Positions 1 to 7,613 of a DNA stretch of 64,000 nucleotides are shown here, in pieces. The translations under genes were made by a program, and so were the position numbers. The notes under the pieces were generated by a model. The model ran no database searches and was not told the DNA's origin. It saw only the letters and a program-made list of their open reading frames with translations. The stretch is from Alphaproteobacteria bacterium (GTDB taxonomy: Bacteria; Pseudomonadota; Alphaproteobacteria; JAOXRX01), in assembly GCA_025800285.1 (NCBI GenBank), contig JAOXRX010000097.1:1-64000 (forward strand), written 5' to 3'. Positions within the stretch are counted from its first letter, which is position 1; each line of letters opens with the position of its first letter.

Positions 1-78
1 GGTCAAAATAACTTAGGTAAAATACTTATGAATGTTAGAAGCAAACTTCAGGAACAAACAAGTAGTTTGACATTATAA
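1..78 (+). CDS. C-terminal end of a gene running in from the left
   Basis: Only frame 1 is open from the window edge; it gives 25 codons ending in TAA at 76-78, while the other two plus frames stop within the first 15 bases. The visible tail is polar and ends S-S-L-T-L. Too little remains to name a family. It converges on the amidotransferase-like gene that ends seven bases later, and no terminator hairpin separates them. It could also be chance open frame, so confidence is moderate. Confidence 0.45.
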   Translation, partial: GQNNLGKILMNVRSKLQEQTSSLTL

Positions 79-84
79 TTTTTT

Positions 85-1080
85 TTAAGCCTTTGGAGGC
101 TTAGGAGATTGCAAAGGTTGTTGCTTAGGTTTTTCAGATGGAGCTGGAGTTTGAGATTCTACTTTAGGAGATGTAGATATTGCCTCTGTTGGATTAGATC
201 CTTTCATTTTAGATAACTGTTCATTTAGTTCTTTAGCTTTGCTAGTGTTTTCTAAATCTAATTTTTTATCTAAAGATATATACTTATCAAGCATATGCTT
301 TAAAACTACAGTTCTACTAAAATGATCTAAATCTCTTTGTTGTTCGGGTGTGGTATCATTTATCTTTTCGCTTAAAAAGGGAACATTTTCTAATTGACTT
401 GCTTTAAATTCAGGATGAACACCAGAAACAACCACTTTACCTCTTCCATAATTATTTTCCGCTACAGCAACTTCTCCTTCATATATATCAGCATATATTC
501 CTTTTGGATTGATTCCGTCTTTTAAATTTGTTAAATAAGGACCTCTATTATAATAAACTTGAACAAATTTATCTTTTCTGTTGTTATCGTATTTAACTTT
601 TACTTGACACCCATCTTTAATTTTAGCTTCTTTCAAATGTTCATGAGGCTCAGATGTTGCCATTACATAATTTACTCCTAGAACTTCATCTTGCTCTGAA
701 GATAATTCTATTTTATTTCCAGTTTTAGGGTTTTCATAATAAAACAATTCAGAAGCAAAATAAGCACCAGCACATATACCTTGAAAAATTCCCCCATCTT
801 GAACAAAATCTCTTATTTTTTGAATACTTTCGCCTTTTAGATCTTTGCTATATTTAGTAGCATTGCCTCCAGGCATGAAAAGAACATCAGGCTTTTCATT
901 TTTTAAAGCATCATTTTCAACTTCTTCTGAAGTAATTCTTTTTATTTTATATGCTATATTTGATTGTGTATTAGTTTCATTAAGATATTTTCTTAACCAA
1001 TCTTCTGTATTCTCAATACAGCTTGCCTCTGCGCCATCTCCAGCATATAAATAAATCAACATTTCTTTTTTTTGAGGCAT
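85..1080 (-). CDS. BPL_N-type glutamine-amidotransferase-like protein
   Basis: A 331-residue protein resembling the biotin-protein-ligase N-terminal domain family (BPL_N), a class I glutamine-amidotransferase-like fold. Visible landmarks are MPGGNATKYSKDL near residue 69, the nucleophile elbow GICAGAYFAS with Cys103, and a His-Pro-Glu triad element at 222-224 (GVHPEF). Thus the Cys/His/Glu triad appears intact. In this family the domain often stands alone, and its substrate is not established. The last 50 or so residues are a Pro/Ser/Lys-rich tail that looks disordered. There is no signal peptide. It lies 15 bp downstream of an unknown gene on the same strand and may be cotranscribed with it. 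Function beyond the fold is not known. Confidence 0.75.
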   Translation of the reverse strand: MPQKKEMLIYLYAGDGAEASCIENTEDWLRKYLNETNTQSNIAYKIKRITSEEVENDALKNEKPDVLFMPGGNATKYSKDLKGESIQKIRDFVQDGGIFQGICAGAYFASELFYYENPKTGNKIELSSEQDEVLGVNYVMATSEPHEHLKEAKIKDGCQVKVKYDNNRKDKFVQVYYNRGPYLTNLKDGINPKGIYADIYEGEVAVAENNYGRGKVVVSGVHPEFKASQLENVPFLSEKINDTTPEQQRDLDHFSRTVVLKHMLDKYISLDKKLDLENTSKAKELNEQLSKMKGSNPTEAISTSPKVESQTPAPSEKPKQQPLQSPKPPKA

Positions 1081-1095
1081 ATATTTTTAATTCTC

Positions 1096-1581
1096 TTATA
1101 AACTAATTCCAATAGGATTATATTTTCTCATTGCTTCCCTTGACTTTTTAGGATCTTTATGATCAGGAATAGGAAGAGATTTAAAGCTCTTAGGTTCAAA
1201 TAAACTTAAATCACAAAATTCTGTTTTACCTGAAATTCTTTCATAATAATTAGTTGAAAAATAACCATATCTTTCGTCTTTTTCAAAAGTTAAAACTTCT
1301 TTTCCATTTTGTAAAAACCAAGCATCTACATAGTTATCTATTTTATCACTCTTAACAATTTTTTCTAAAAGCTTACCATATAAAGATTCTGCTTCTTCCT
1401 GAGAGCTGTCATTATCAATTTCAAAAAGCATAATCTCACCAAGTTTTCCTTGTACTTCTCTATAAGAGTCGCTTTCTATAACATGCTGAAGCATAGAAAC
1501 TAAAGTATCTTCATTTCCTTCTAACTCTTTATTTTGGCGTTCTTTTGTCTCGGTATTCTTCTTTACCATTGTAATTTTCAT
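1096..1581 (-). CDS. Hypothetical protein, 161 aa
   Basis: I do not recognise this protein. It is charged and mostly helical at the N-terminal half (TETKERQNKELEGNED), with a more mixed C-terminal half. It has no signal peptide, membrane segment or cysteine pair. The ATG at 1581 is preceded by AAGGGG about eight bases upstream, a good ribosome binding site, which supports it as a real gene. It is followed closely by the BPL_N-type gene, so the two may form a small operon. It may be a lineage-specific gene of the kind scattered through this window. Confidence 0.6.
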   Translation of the reverse strand: MKITMVKKNTETKERQNKELEGNEDTLVSMLQHVIESDSYREVQGKLGEIMLFEIDNDSSQEEAESLYGKLLEKIVKSDKIDNYVDAWFLQNGKEVLTFEKDERYGYFSTNYYERISGKTEFCDLSLFEPKSFKSLPIPDHKDPKKSREAMRKYNPIGISL

Positions 1582-1692
1582 AACAAAACCCCTTGTTTTT
1601 AATATATAAATATATTTTATATTAAAGTTTGTTAAATTGCAAGTATTTATGAAAAAACATAAAAATATCTTTTCTTTCTAAAGCTATTATAT

Positions 1693-2907
1693 TTATATTG
1701 AAAACTTAGATATTATATTATCTAATCTCCTTAATAAATCATCATAAGTAAGAATGTCTATAACATTTGCATATTTTCTTTTCATAATTTCAAAATCAAA
1801 TAACTGCTCATCTGTAAAACATTTATCTCTACCTAATATAATTATTCCTTTTGGATTTGTTATTTTGATTTTAATTTCATTATTAAATTTATCAGCATAT
1901 TTTTTGTTAAGATATTCCTCTCCTTTTAAGCCCCATTTATTTAAATGGAATAAATATTTCTCTATTTGCATAACCGTTCCAGAAAGCTCTTTCTTAGGTG
2001 TATAATTATCTCTATATTTACCTGACGATATAATACTATTACCAGTTGGCTTTTTAATTTCTATAATATCAACATTACCATTACTATCTAATAAAGCAAT
2101 ATCTATATATCTATTTGTAGTTTTTTTGGGATTTGAATAAAAATCCTTTATATTTACATTATCTAAAACCCCTATATATTTAGGATAAATAATTAGTAAA
2201 AACTCAATCATTAAATTTTGCCATTGTTTTTCAGAATATCTATTTGGATTTCTAAGCATCTTTTTAATCTCTTCAGATATATAAACATATTTTTTAAGCT
2301 CATACTTATCAAAATTTACTATATTATTACTTTTCTCCACAAGATTTTTTTTATTTAAAAAATTTTGTAATTTTTTATCAGAATCTTCCATCGTATCAAA
2401 GTACTCACTTAAAACATTAGTAATTCTGGCATGAGAATATAGTGTTAGTTCAGTTTTATTGGGAAATTTTTGCACAAAATTTTTAAAATCTTTTATTGGA
2501 ATAGAATTTTCTAATTTACCACCAATTATTATAGGCTCATCAACTAATTTATTTATTTTTTTAAAAATAGATATTTTATATTGATTAGGATTTTCAGAAT
2601 AAAAATCGTTTTTCCAAATCTCCATACTTTTTTCTATTAATAAATTAAAGTCAATATCTAATATACGTTTATCTATTACATAATAAGAATTTTTTAATTC
2701 TCCTAATATAAAAGTATATTCTTTTTCATCTTGATATAAATGTTCATCTTCATCCCTATCTATTAATCCTTCTATGCAATCACTATCTTTAAATGTAAAG
2801 GTCCTACATATGGTTACCTTATTTTCTTTCTCTAATTTATTCTGCACCCAAGAATTAGTCTGATATTTTAAAAGCAGTTTGTTATCATTTTTCACAATGT
2901 AAATCAT
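1693..2907 (-). CDS. sduA: Shedu-family anti-phage nuclease (SduA, DUF4263)
   Basis: A 404-residue protein with the C-terminal PD-(D/E)XK-like domain of Shedu defence proteins. Seen in the sequence: the helix EKQWQNLMIEFLL near 226-238, strand RYIDIALLDS with Asp269, then DIIEIKKPTG carrying Glu283-x-Lys285, then GTVMQIEKYL with Gln314, and a final strand GIIILGR. This order is typical of the family, whose single protein protects against phages by nucleic-acid cleavage. The N-terminal half is variable in the family and probably senses or regulates. I chose the ATG at 2907, six codons inside the longest frame, because GAAAGG lies just upstream. Neither neighbour looks like a partner, as expected for this one-gene system. 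It sits beside a duplicated tRNA-fMet end. Confidence 0.82.
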   Translation of the reverse strand: MIYIVKNDNKLLLKYQTNSWVQNKLEKENKVTICRTFTFKDSDCIEGLIDRDEDEHLYQDEKEYTFILGELKNSYYVIDKRILDIDFNLLIEKSMEIWKNDFYSENPNQYKISIFKKINKLVDEPIIIGGKLENSIPIKDFKNFVQKFPNKTELTLYSHARITNVLSEYFDTMEDSDKKLQNFLNKKNLVEKSNNIVNFDKYELKKYVYISEEIKKMLRNPNRYSEKQWQNLMIEFLLIIYPKYIGVLDNVNIKDFYSNPKKTTNRYIDIALLDSNGNVDIIEIKKPTGNSIISSGKYRDNYTPKKELSGTVMQIEKYLFHLNKWGLKGEEYLNKKYADKFNNEIKIKITNPKGIIILGRDKCFTDEQLFDFEIMKRKYANVIDILTYDDLLRRLDNIISKFSI

Positions 2908-3041
2908 ATTTTTTCCTTTCAACACTCATATAAGATATATTTATATATAAATACTATAAGTAAAACAATAATACAAGATTATATAGTAAATTTTAACATA
3001 ACTTAATCTCAAAAGTAGTAAATAGATAGCAAACGGAAAAA

Positions 3042-3078
3042 CAAAAAAGGACTTAGATTTCTCTAAGTCCTTGTTTTT
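3042..3078 (-). terminator. Intrinsic terminator, bidirectional
   Basis: A 10-bp stem (AAGGACTTAG with CTAAGTCCTT, 3047-3056 and 3063-3072) with a short loop is flanked by an A-run on the left and T-run on the right, so it can end transcription either way. On the minus strand it directly follows the tRNA-fMet remnant, mirroring the arrangement at the intact tRNA. Confidence 0.75.
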
Positions 3079-3100
3079 ATTGGTTGCGGGAATAGAATTT
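3079..3100 (-). pseudogene. tRNA-fMet 3'-end remnant
   Basis: These 22 bases match 21 of 22 bases at 3302-3323, which are the CCA end, acceptor arm and start of the T arm of the intact tRNA-fMet. The similarity stops abruptly inside the T arm. A duplicated tRNA 3' end, 223 bp from the intact copy, is the usual scar left by an integrating element, or by duplication of a tRNA-terminator unit. Confidence 0.65.
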
Positions 3101-3263
3101 ACTTTTATCAGGGCTTTTAGCCCTTCAAAAGTTGCAATTTCTAACATTTCCTGCGATAGCCCCTCGACAAGCTCAGAGAACTATCTTGGGAAATGAAGAA
3201 CAATTGTGAACCTCTTTCTTCGTTATCACTCGAAAGTACGGGGCAACTCATATCCTCATAATA

Positions 3264-3297
3264 AATAAAAAAAAGATCGAACTTTGTTCGACCTTTT
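3264..3297 (-). terminator. Terminator of tRNA-fMet
   Basis: Read on the minus strand, AGGTCGAAC and GTTCGATCT form a 9-bp stem with one G-U pair and an AAA loop, followed by seven T. On the plus strand the wobble becomes an A-C mismatch, so it works better leftward, just after the tRNA. Confidence 0.75.
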
Positions 3298-3303
3298 CTT
3301 TAT

Positions 3304-3380
<77 letters not shown>

Positions 3381-3553
3381 ATAATATAATAATTCTTATA
3401 TTCTTTCTGAATATTTCGAATTTATAACATGCTACTTTAACTTTGTCAAGCTATTTTAATCTTTTTTGTTGAAAAAACATTTTTTATCATATATAAAAAC
3501 AATTATTATACAAAAAGGGGAGGGATAAGCTTTTAATAAATAAGGATTGTCTC

Positions 3554-4474
3554 ATGAGAGTATATATAACTGGAGCTTCCGGTCTAGTAGGGAGAAATGT
3601 ATTAGAAAAAGCTCCAAATAATGTGGAGTTATTAACTCCAACATCAAAAGATTTAAATCTTTTAAATTATAGAGATATAATCTCTTTTTTAAAAGAGCAT
3701 AAACCAGATTTAATAATACACACCGCAGGAAAAGTCGGAGGTATTAAGGCTAACAAAGAAGATATGTTTGGATTTCTTGTAGATAACTCTATCATAGGCT
3801 TAAATCTAATAAGAGCAGCAAAAGAGGCAGGTATTAAAAATTTAATTAATCTATCCACTTGTTGTGCTTATCCTGTTGAGTCTAACAATCCATTAAAAGA
3901 AGAATACCTCTTCACCGGAGCTCTTGATAAAGACTGTGAGGGATATGCTCTAGCGAAAAACTCAGCCTTAAAAGCTTGTGATTTTGCTAGCAAACAATAC
4001 TCTGTAAACTATAAAACTATAATCCCCGTTAACCTTTATGGCAAATACGATAAGTTCGATATAGAAAAATCTCATTTTATGCCGGCTGTAATTAAAAAAA
4101 TATATAATGCAATCAAAAACAATGAGGAATCTGTAGAAATATGGGGAACTGGTAAGAATAGACGAGAAATATTCTATGCTGGAGATTTAGCTGATTTTAT
4201 TTGGTACTGTGCAAATAATATACATAGTATGCCTCAAATTGTTAATTGCTCTTGGGGTAAAGATTATAGTATTAATGAAATTTATCAAATTACGACTAAT
4301 ATTTTGGGTTATAAAGGTAAATTTCATCACAATTTAGATAAGCCAGAGGGGATAACCGCAAAGTTAACATGTAATCAAAAAATGGTGAATTTTGGTTGGG
4401 AGCCAAAAATCTCATTGGAAAAAGGTATAAAAGAAACCGTTTTATTTTATAAGGAAAATATAGATAGTGAATAA
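3554..4474 (+). CDS. fcl: GDP-L-fucose synthase
   Basis: A 306-residue short-chain dehydrogenase/reductase of the extended type that epimerises and reduces GDP-4-keto-6-deoxymannose to GDP-L-fucose with NADPH. The Rossmann fingerprint TGASGLVG is at 6-13, the TAGKVGG loop follows near 57, and the catalytic Tyr131-x-x-x-Lys135 (YALAK) is present. The C-terminal part has the family's FYAGDLADF and NCSWGKDYSI segments. Length is normal for the family. The gene overlaps gmd by 8 bp, so the two are translated together and make GDP-fucose for surface glycans. In most genomes gmd comes first; here the order is reversed. Confidence 0.92.
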   Translation: MRVYITGASGLVGRNVLEKAPNNVELLTPTSKDLNLLNYRDIISFLKEHKPDLIIHTAGKVGGIKANKEDMFGFLVDNSIIGLNLIRAAKEAGIKNLINLSTCCAYPVESNNPLKEEYLFTGALDKDCEGYALAKNSALKACDFASKQYSVNYKTIIPVNLYGKYDKFDIEKSHFMPAVIKKIYNAIKNNEESVEIWGTGKNRREIFYAGDLADFIWYCANNIHSMPQIVNCSWGKDYSINEIYQITTNILGYKGKFHHNLDKPEGITAKLTCNQKMVNFGWEPKISLEKGIKETVLFYKENIDSE

Positions 4475-5480
4475 AAGAAAAGTAGCATTAATAACAGGAA
4501 TAACAGGGCAAGATGGGTCTTATTTATCAGAACTATTAATAGAAAAAGGTTATGAAGTTCATGGACTTATAAGGAAATCATCAAGTTGTAATAAAGCTAG
4601 AATACTTCACTTGTTAGATGATATAACTCTACATTATGGAGATGTGTCTGATAGCTTTAATTTATTAAAAGTAATCAAGAATATCAAACCAACCGAAGTT
4701 TATAACCTTGCAGGACAATCTCATGTAAAAGTAAGTTTTGAGAAACCTGAGTACACTACAGATGTAAATGCTCTAGGTTGCTTAAGATTATTAGAAGCTA
4801 TAAAACTGTCTGAGCTGGATATAAAATTCTATCAAGCATCTAGCTCTGAAATTTTTGGCAACACAGAAAGTAAGTTTCAGAATGAAAAAGCTAACTTTGC
4901 TCCTAAATCACCCTATGGAATTGCAAAGTTAGCAGCATATTTCACAACGAAAATATATAGGGAAAGCTATAATATATTCGCTGCAAACGGAATATTATTT
5001 AATCATGAAAGCCCAAGAAAAGATAAAATGGGAGTAGGGCATAAAATAACATCGACAGTAGCAAGAATACATAACGGGAGCAATGAAGTATTAAAATTAG
5101 GAAATTTAAATGCAAAAAGAGACTGGGGATACTCTAAAGATTATGTTGAAGCAATGTGGAAAATCTTACAGCACAAAGAAGCAGATGATTTTGTAATTGC
5201 TACAGGAGTTTCCCACTCTGTAAGAGATTTTGCCGAAGAAGCTTTTAAAGCAATCGGAATTAATATAAAATGGCAAGGCAAAGATGAAAATGAAATTGGG
5301 ATTTGCTCTACAACTGGTAAAACTTATGTCCAGATAGATTTGGACTTATTTAGACCAATAGATGTTCATCACCTAAAAGGAGACTCTTCAAAAGCTAAGG
5401 AACTATTGGATTGGGAACCTAAAACTAGCTTTAAAGAATTGGTTGAAAAAATGGTGAAAGAAGATATTAGATCCATATAG
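4467..5480 (+). CDS. gmd: GDP-mannose 4,6-dehydratase
   Basis: A 337-residue extended SDR enzyme that converts GDP-mannose to GDP-4-keto-6-deoxymannose, the precursor for the neighbouring fucose synthase. Visible are the NAD(P) motif GITGQDGSYL (11-20), the IRKSS loop near 35, ASSSEIFG at 124-131 and Tyr150-x-x-x-Lys154 (YGIAK), plus the conserved FNHESPRK segment near 188. The start is GTG at 4467, with AAGGAA about ten bases upstream inside the end of fcl, which indicates translational coupling. No glycosyltransferase is adjacent, so the acceptor glycan is not visible here. Confidence 0.95.
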   Translation: MNKRKVALITGITGQDGSYLSELLIEKGYEVHGLIRKSSSCNKARILHLLDDITLHYGDVSDSFNLLKVIKNIKPTEVYNLAGQSHVKVSFEKPEYTTDVNALGCLRLLEAIKLSELDIKFYQASSSEIFGNTESKFQNEKANFAPKSPYGIAKLAAYFTTKIYRESYNIFAANGILFNHESPRKDKMGVGHKITSTVARIHNGSNEVLKLGNLNAKRDWGYSKDYVEAMWKILQHKEADDFVIATGVSHSVRDFAEEAFKAIGINIKWQGKDENEIGICSTTGKTYVQIDLDLFRPIDVHHLKGDSSKAKELLDWEPKTSFKELVEKMVKEDIRSI

Positions 5481-5556
5481 TAGTTTTATCTTTACAAAAC
5501 AGATATAATTTGTTATTTCTTTTAATATAATAAATATAAAATAAGGGAGCTAAAAT

Positions 5557-6309
5557 ATGAAAAAAATACTATTAACAGCTGTTGCTGTATTTGCAATTAC
5601 AACAAATGCAAATGCTATGATGAAATCAGCAAAAGAAAACATAACAAGAAGTATATCTACAAAAGGGACTTGTATTGCTAAAGTAAAGAGCGATAAAATT
5701 AAAGTAAGTATAAAAATATCTAGCTTTGATAAAGCATCATCTCAAAACTCTTTAGAGAAGACAAAGTCTAAGAATTTATCTCTGGAACAATATATAAAAT
5801 CTCTTAGTGTATCTGGCTTAGAAATGGATACAAATAATATATCTGTTTTTGAAGATAAATATTGGGATGAAAAAGACAGAAAATATAAAAGAAATGGGTT
5901 TAAAGCTGAAATTACTCTAGATGTTGTAATACCAATGCAAGAAAAAGACTATGCTGGTATAATAATAACTAAAGCAACAACTTTTGAAGAAGTATCTATT
6001 AATAATTTCTATACATACATCTCAACAAAAAAACTAGAAGATTCAAAAATGTCTTGCTTAGGTAAAGCAGTATCAAATGCTAAAGCTAAAGCTGATATTA
6101 TAGCTACTTCTGCTGGATTGAAAGTAGCTAAAATGCTAACAGCTAACGACAACACCTCATTTAGCCAGCCAGCCCCTTACTATATGAACAGATCTGCTGT
6201 TATGAGTATGGCTAAAAGCGATATGATGGAAGATAGTTCTCCTATTAACATACAAACTAAAGACGAAGAAGTTAAAGTAAATATCTCTACATCTTGGGAA
6301 GTTAAATAG
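5557..6309 (+). CDS. SIMPL-domain (DUF541) secreted protein
   Basis: A 250-residue protein with an N-terminal signal peptide (Lys-Lys, hydrophobic core, cleavage probably after TNANA). The rest matches the SIMPL domain: SISTKGTCIAKVKSDKI early, a central charged segment, and SNAKAKADIIATSAGLKV near residue 168, the repeated Ala/Lys helix typical of these proteins. Members sit in the periplasm or outer membrane of Gram-negatives and are linked to stress responses, but no biochemical activity is settled. GGGAG lies nine bases before the ATG. It is monocistronic, closed by the terminator at 6338-6382. Confidence 0.8.
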   Translation: MKKILLTAVAVFAITTNANAMMKSAKENITRSISTKGTCIAKVKSDKIKVSIKISSFDKASSQNSLEKTKSKNLSLEQYIKSLSVSGLEMDTNNISVFEDKYWDEKDRKYKRNGFKAEITLDVVIPMQEKDYAGIIITKATTFEEVSINNFYTYISTKKLEDSKMSCLGKAVSNAKAKADIIATSAGLKVAKMLTANDNTSFSQPAPYYMNRSAVMSMAKSDMMEDSSPINIQTKDEEVKVNISTSWEVK

Positions 6310-6337
6310 CATTTTATTCTTAACTTATTTTAAAAGA

Positions 6338-6382
6338 TTAAAACCCCATTGCAATACTTAAATGTATAGCGAGGGGTTTTAA
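6338..6382 (+). terminator. Intrinsic terminator after the SIMPL gene
   Basis: AAAACCCC at 6340-6347 pairs with GGGGTTTT at 6373-6380 around a 25-base loop. The T-run lies within the stem end. It closes the SIMPL gene. Confidence 0.6.
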
Positions 6383-6471
6383 CTTTCATCTAAATTAATT
6401 TAAAATACTATTTTAGTTATTTGTATTAGTTGATTCATCAACCTTTGCCTAAGCTAAAATATAATATAAAT

Positions 6472-6500
6472 TTGACATAAGGCAAAATATATACTATTTA
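6472..6500 (+). promoter_or_regulatory. Probable sigma-70 promoter for GNAT/RNHCP genes
   Basis: TTGACA at 6472-6477, a 17-base spacer, then TATTTA at 6495-6500. It lies 31 bases before the GNAT start and is the only near-consensus pair in this gap. Confidence 0.5.
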
Positions 6501-6531
6501 TAATAAAAAAATAATAATTAAGAATTGAAAT

Positions 6532-7125
6532 ATGTTAAGAAAACCATTTAGAAAGATTATTAAAGGAGAGAGAATTATTCTCCGCAAATTAGACTGCTCA
6601 GAAGAACAAGCTAAGGTTTTATTCTCTAAAATTGAGAAAAACCGTCAACATTTGTTACCTTGGATACAATGGGTTCATTATAATAAAACATATAAAGATA
6701 ATTATAACTTTTTAAAGGGCAAAGAAGAAGATTGGGCAAATAAAACTGATGCTTTGTATGGAATCTATTTAAAAAAAGAGCTTATAGGAGTTATCGAATT
6801 AAGAAAAATAAATTATGTAAGAGATTCTGGTGAACTTGGATACTGGATAGACTCTGAATATGCTGGCAATGGTTATATGACAGAAGCAGTTAAAGTTATA
6901 GAAGACATCTTTTTTAACAGAGGCTTAAATAGAATGGTAATTAAAGCCGATGTAGATAATTATGCATCAATATCTGTTGCTGAAAAGAACGACTACACTT
7001 TCGAGGGGGTGTTAAGGCAGGCTTCATATTATATGGAAGGGGAAGGCGAGTTTAGAAATATAGCAGTTTACTCCAAACTATATTATGAATGGGAAGACAA
7101 TAGAGGTGATATATCTTATGAGTAA
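6532..7125 (+). CDS. RimJ/RimL-type GNAT N-acetyltransferase
   Basis: A 197-residue GNAT protein of the RimJ/RimL group. The order GERIILRKLD near 12, LYGIYLKKELIGVIELRKI near 83, the acetyl-CoA loop region GELGYWIDSEYAGNGYMTEA around 102-121 and the NYASISVAEKNDY element near 143 is the standard layout. Such enzymes acetylate protein N-termini or small amines; the substrate here is unknown, and a ribosomal protein or aminoglycoside-like target cannot be told apart. It overlaps the next gene by 8 bp (ATGAGTAA), so the two are co-translated. Confidence 0.85.
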   Translation: MLRKPFRKIIKGERIILRKLDCSEEQAKVLFSKIEKNRQHLLPWIQWVHYNKTYKDNYNFLKGKEEDWANKTDALYGIYLKKELIGVIELRKINYVRDSGELGYWIDSEYAGNGYMTEAVKVIEDIFFNRGLNRMVIKADVDNYASISVAEKNDYTFEGVLRQASYYMEGEGEFRNIAVYSKLYYEWEDNRGDISYE

Positions 7126-7423
7126 AAAATTTACTAGAGTCATTGAAGATTTTGAATGTGGAAATTGTGGAGCAACTGTAAAAGGTAATGGATATACAAA
7201 CCATTGTCCTAACTGTTTATACTCTAAGCATGTTGATATAAACCCAGGTGATAGAGCTTGCAACTGTCATGGATTAATGAAACCTACTTCTGTAGAGCAA
7301 ACTAGAGATGGATTCGTAATTATTCAAGAATGTCAAAAATGCGGACATATTCGCAGACAGAAATCATCTCCAGATGATAACTTTGAAACAATGCTAAAAA
7401 TAAACAAAAATAGAATAAAATAA
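7118..7423 (+). CDS. RNHCP-domain zinc-ribbon protein
   Basis: A 101-residue protein of the RNHCP domain family. It starts with MSKKFTRVIEDFECGNCG and contains CGNCG (15-19), then NHCPNCLYSKHVD, the family signature, then PGDR, CNCHG and a final CQKCGH. The eight cysteines and several histidines probably bind two zinc ions. The role of the family is unknown. I chose ATG 7118, because a ribosome binding site (AGAGGTGAT) precedes it and the longer frame would add residues unlike the family. It is coupled to the GNAT gene by overlap and ends just before the ilv leader. Confidence 0.82.
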   Translation: MSKKFTRVIEDFECGNCGATVKGNGYTNHCPNCLYSKHVDINPGDRACNCHGLMKPTSVEQTRDGFVIIQECQKCGHIRRQKSSPDDNFETMLKINKNRIK

Positions 7424-7465
7424 AATGTTGACTTTTCCATTTATTTATTTATAATGTTGTTTGTT

Positions 7466-7531
7466 ATGAGAAAAAAGAATGCAACAATTACAAATTTACT
7501 AGTCCTATTTAAGCAGAGCTTGTATAGGTAG
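7466..7531 (+). CDS. ilvL: ilv leader peptide (attenuator control peptide)
   Basis: A 21-residue frame begins ATG 7466 and stops TAG 7529. The peptide includes I-T-N-L-L-V-L-F, that is four Leu/Val codons and one Ile codon within eight codons, all three branched-chain amino acids. It sits 82 bp before ilvB and just upstream of a terminator and competing helix. This is the classical layout for ribosome-mediated attenuation: when charged Leu/Val/Ile tRNA is short, the ribosome stalls on these codons and the terminator is prevented. The annotation is inference from position, codon content and RNA structure. Confidence 0.72.
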   Translation: MRKKNATITNLLVLFKQSLYR

Positions 7532-7588
7532 TTTTTCTATTTTTCAAAAACAAAATGCAAGCGAGCCAATAAAAGAGCTCGTTTTTTT
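7518..7588 (+). promoter_or_regulatory. ilvBN transcription attenuator
   Basis: The terminator stem CGAGC (7562-7566) with GCTCG (7577-7581) is followed by seven T. An alternative helix pairs GCTTGTA (7518-7524) with TGCAAGC (7556-7562), one G-U pair, and shares the base of the terminator's 5' arm. A ribosome reaching the leader stop codon at 7529 would cover 7518-7524 and let the terminator form. A ribosome stalled at the Leu-Leu-Val-Leu codons (7496-7507) leaves it free to form the antiterminator. Confidence 0.7.
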
Positions 7589-7613
7589 AATAAAAACAAA
7601 AAAGGAAGATTTT

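Noticed and set aside
2941-3147. Minus-strand frame of 68 codons
   Set aside because: It overlaps the terminator and tRNA-fMet remnant, has a hydrophobic AT-driven composition and no ribosome binding site.
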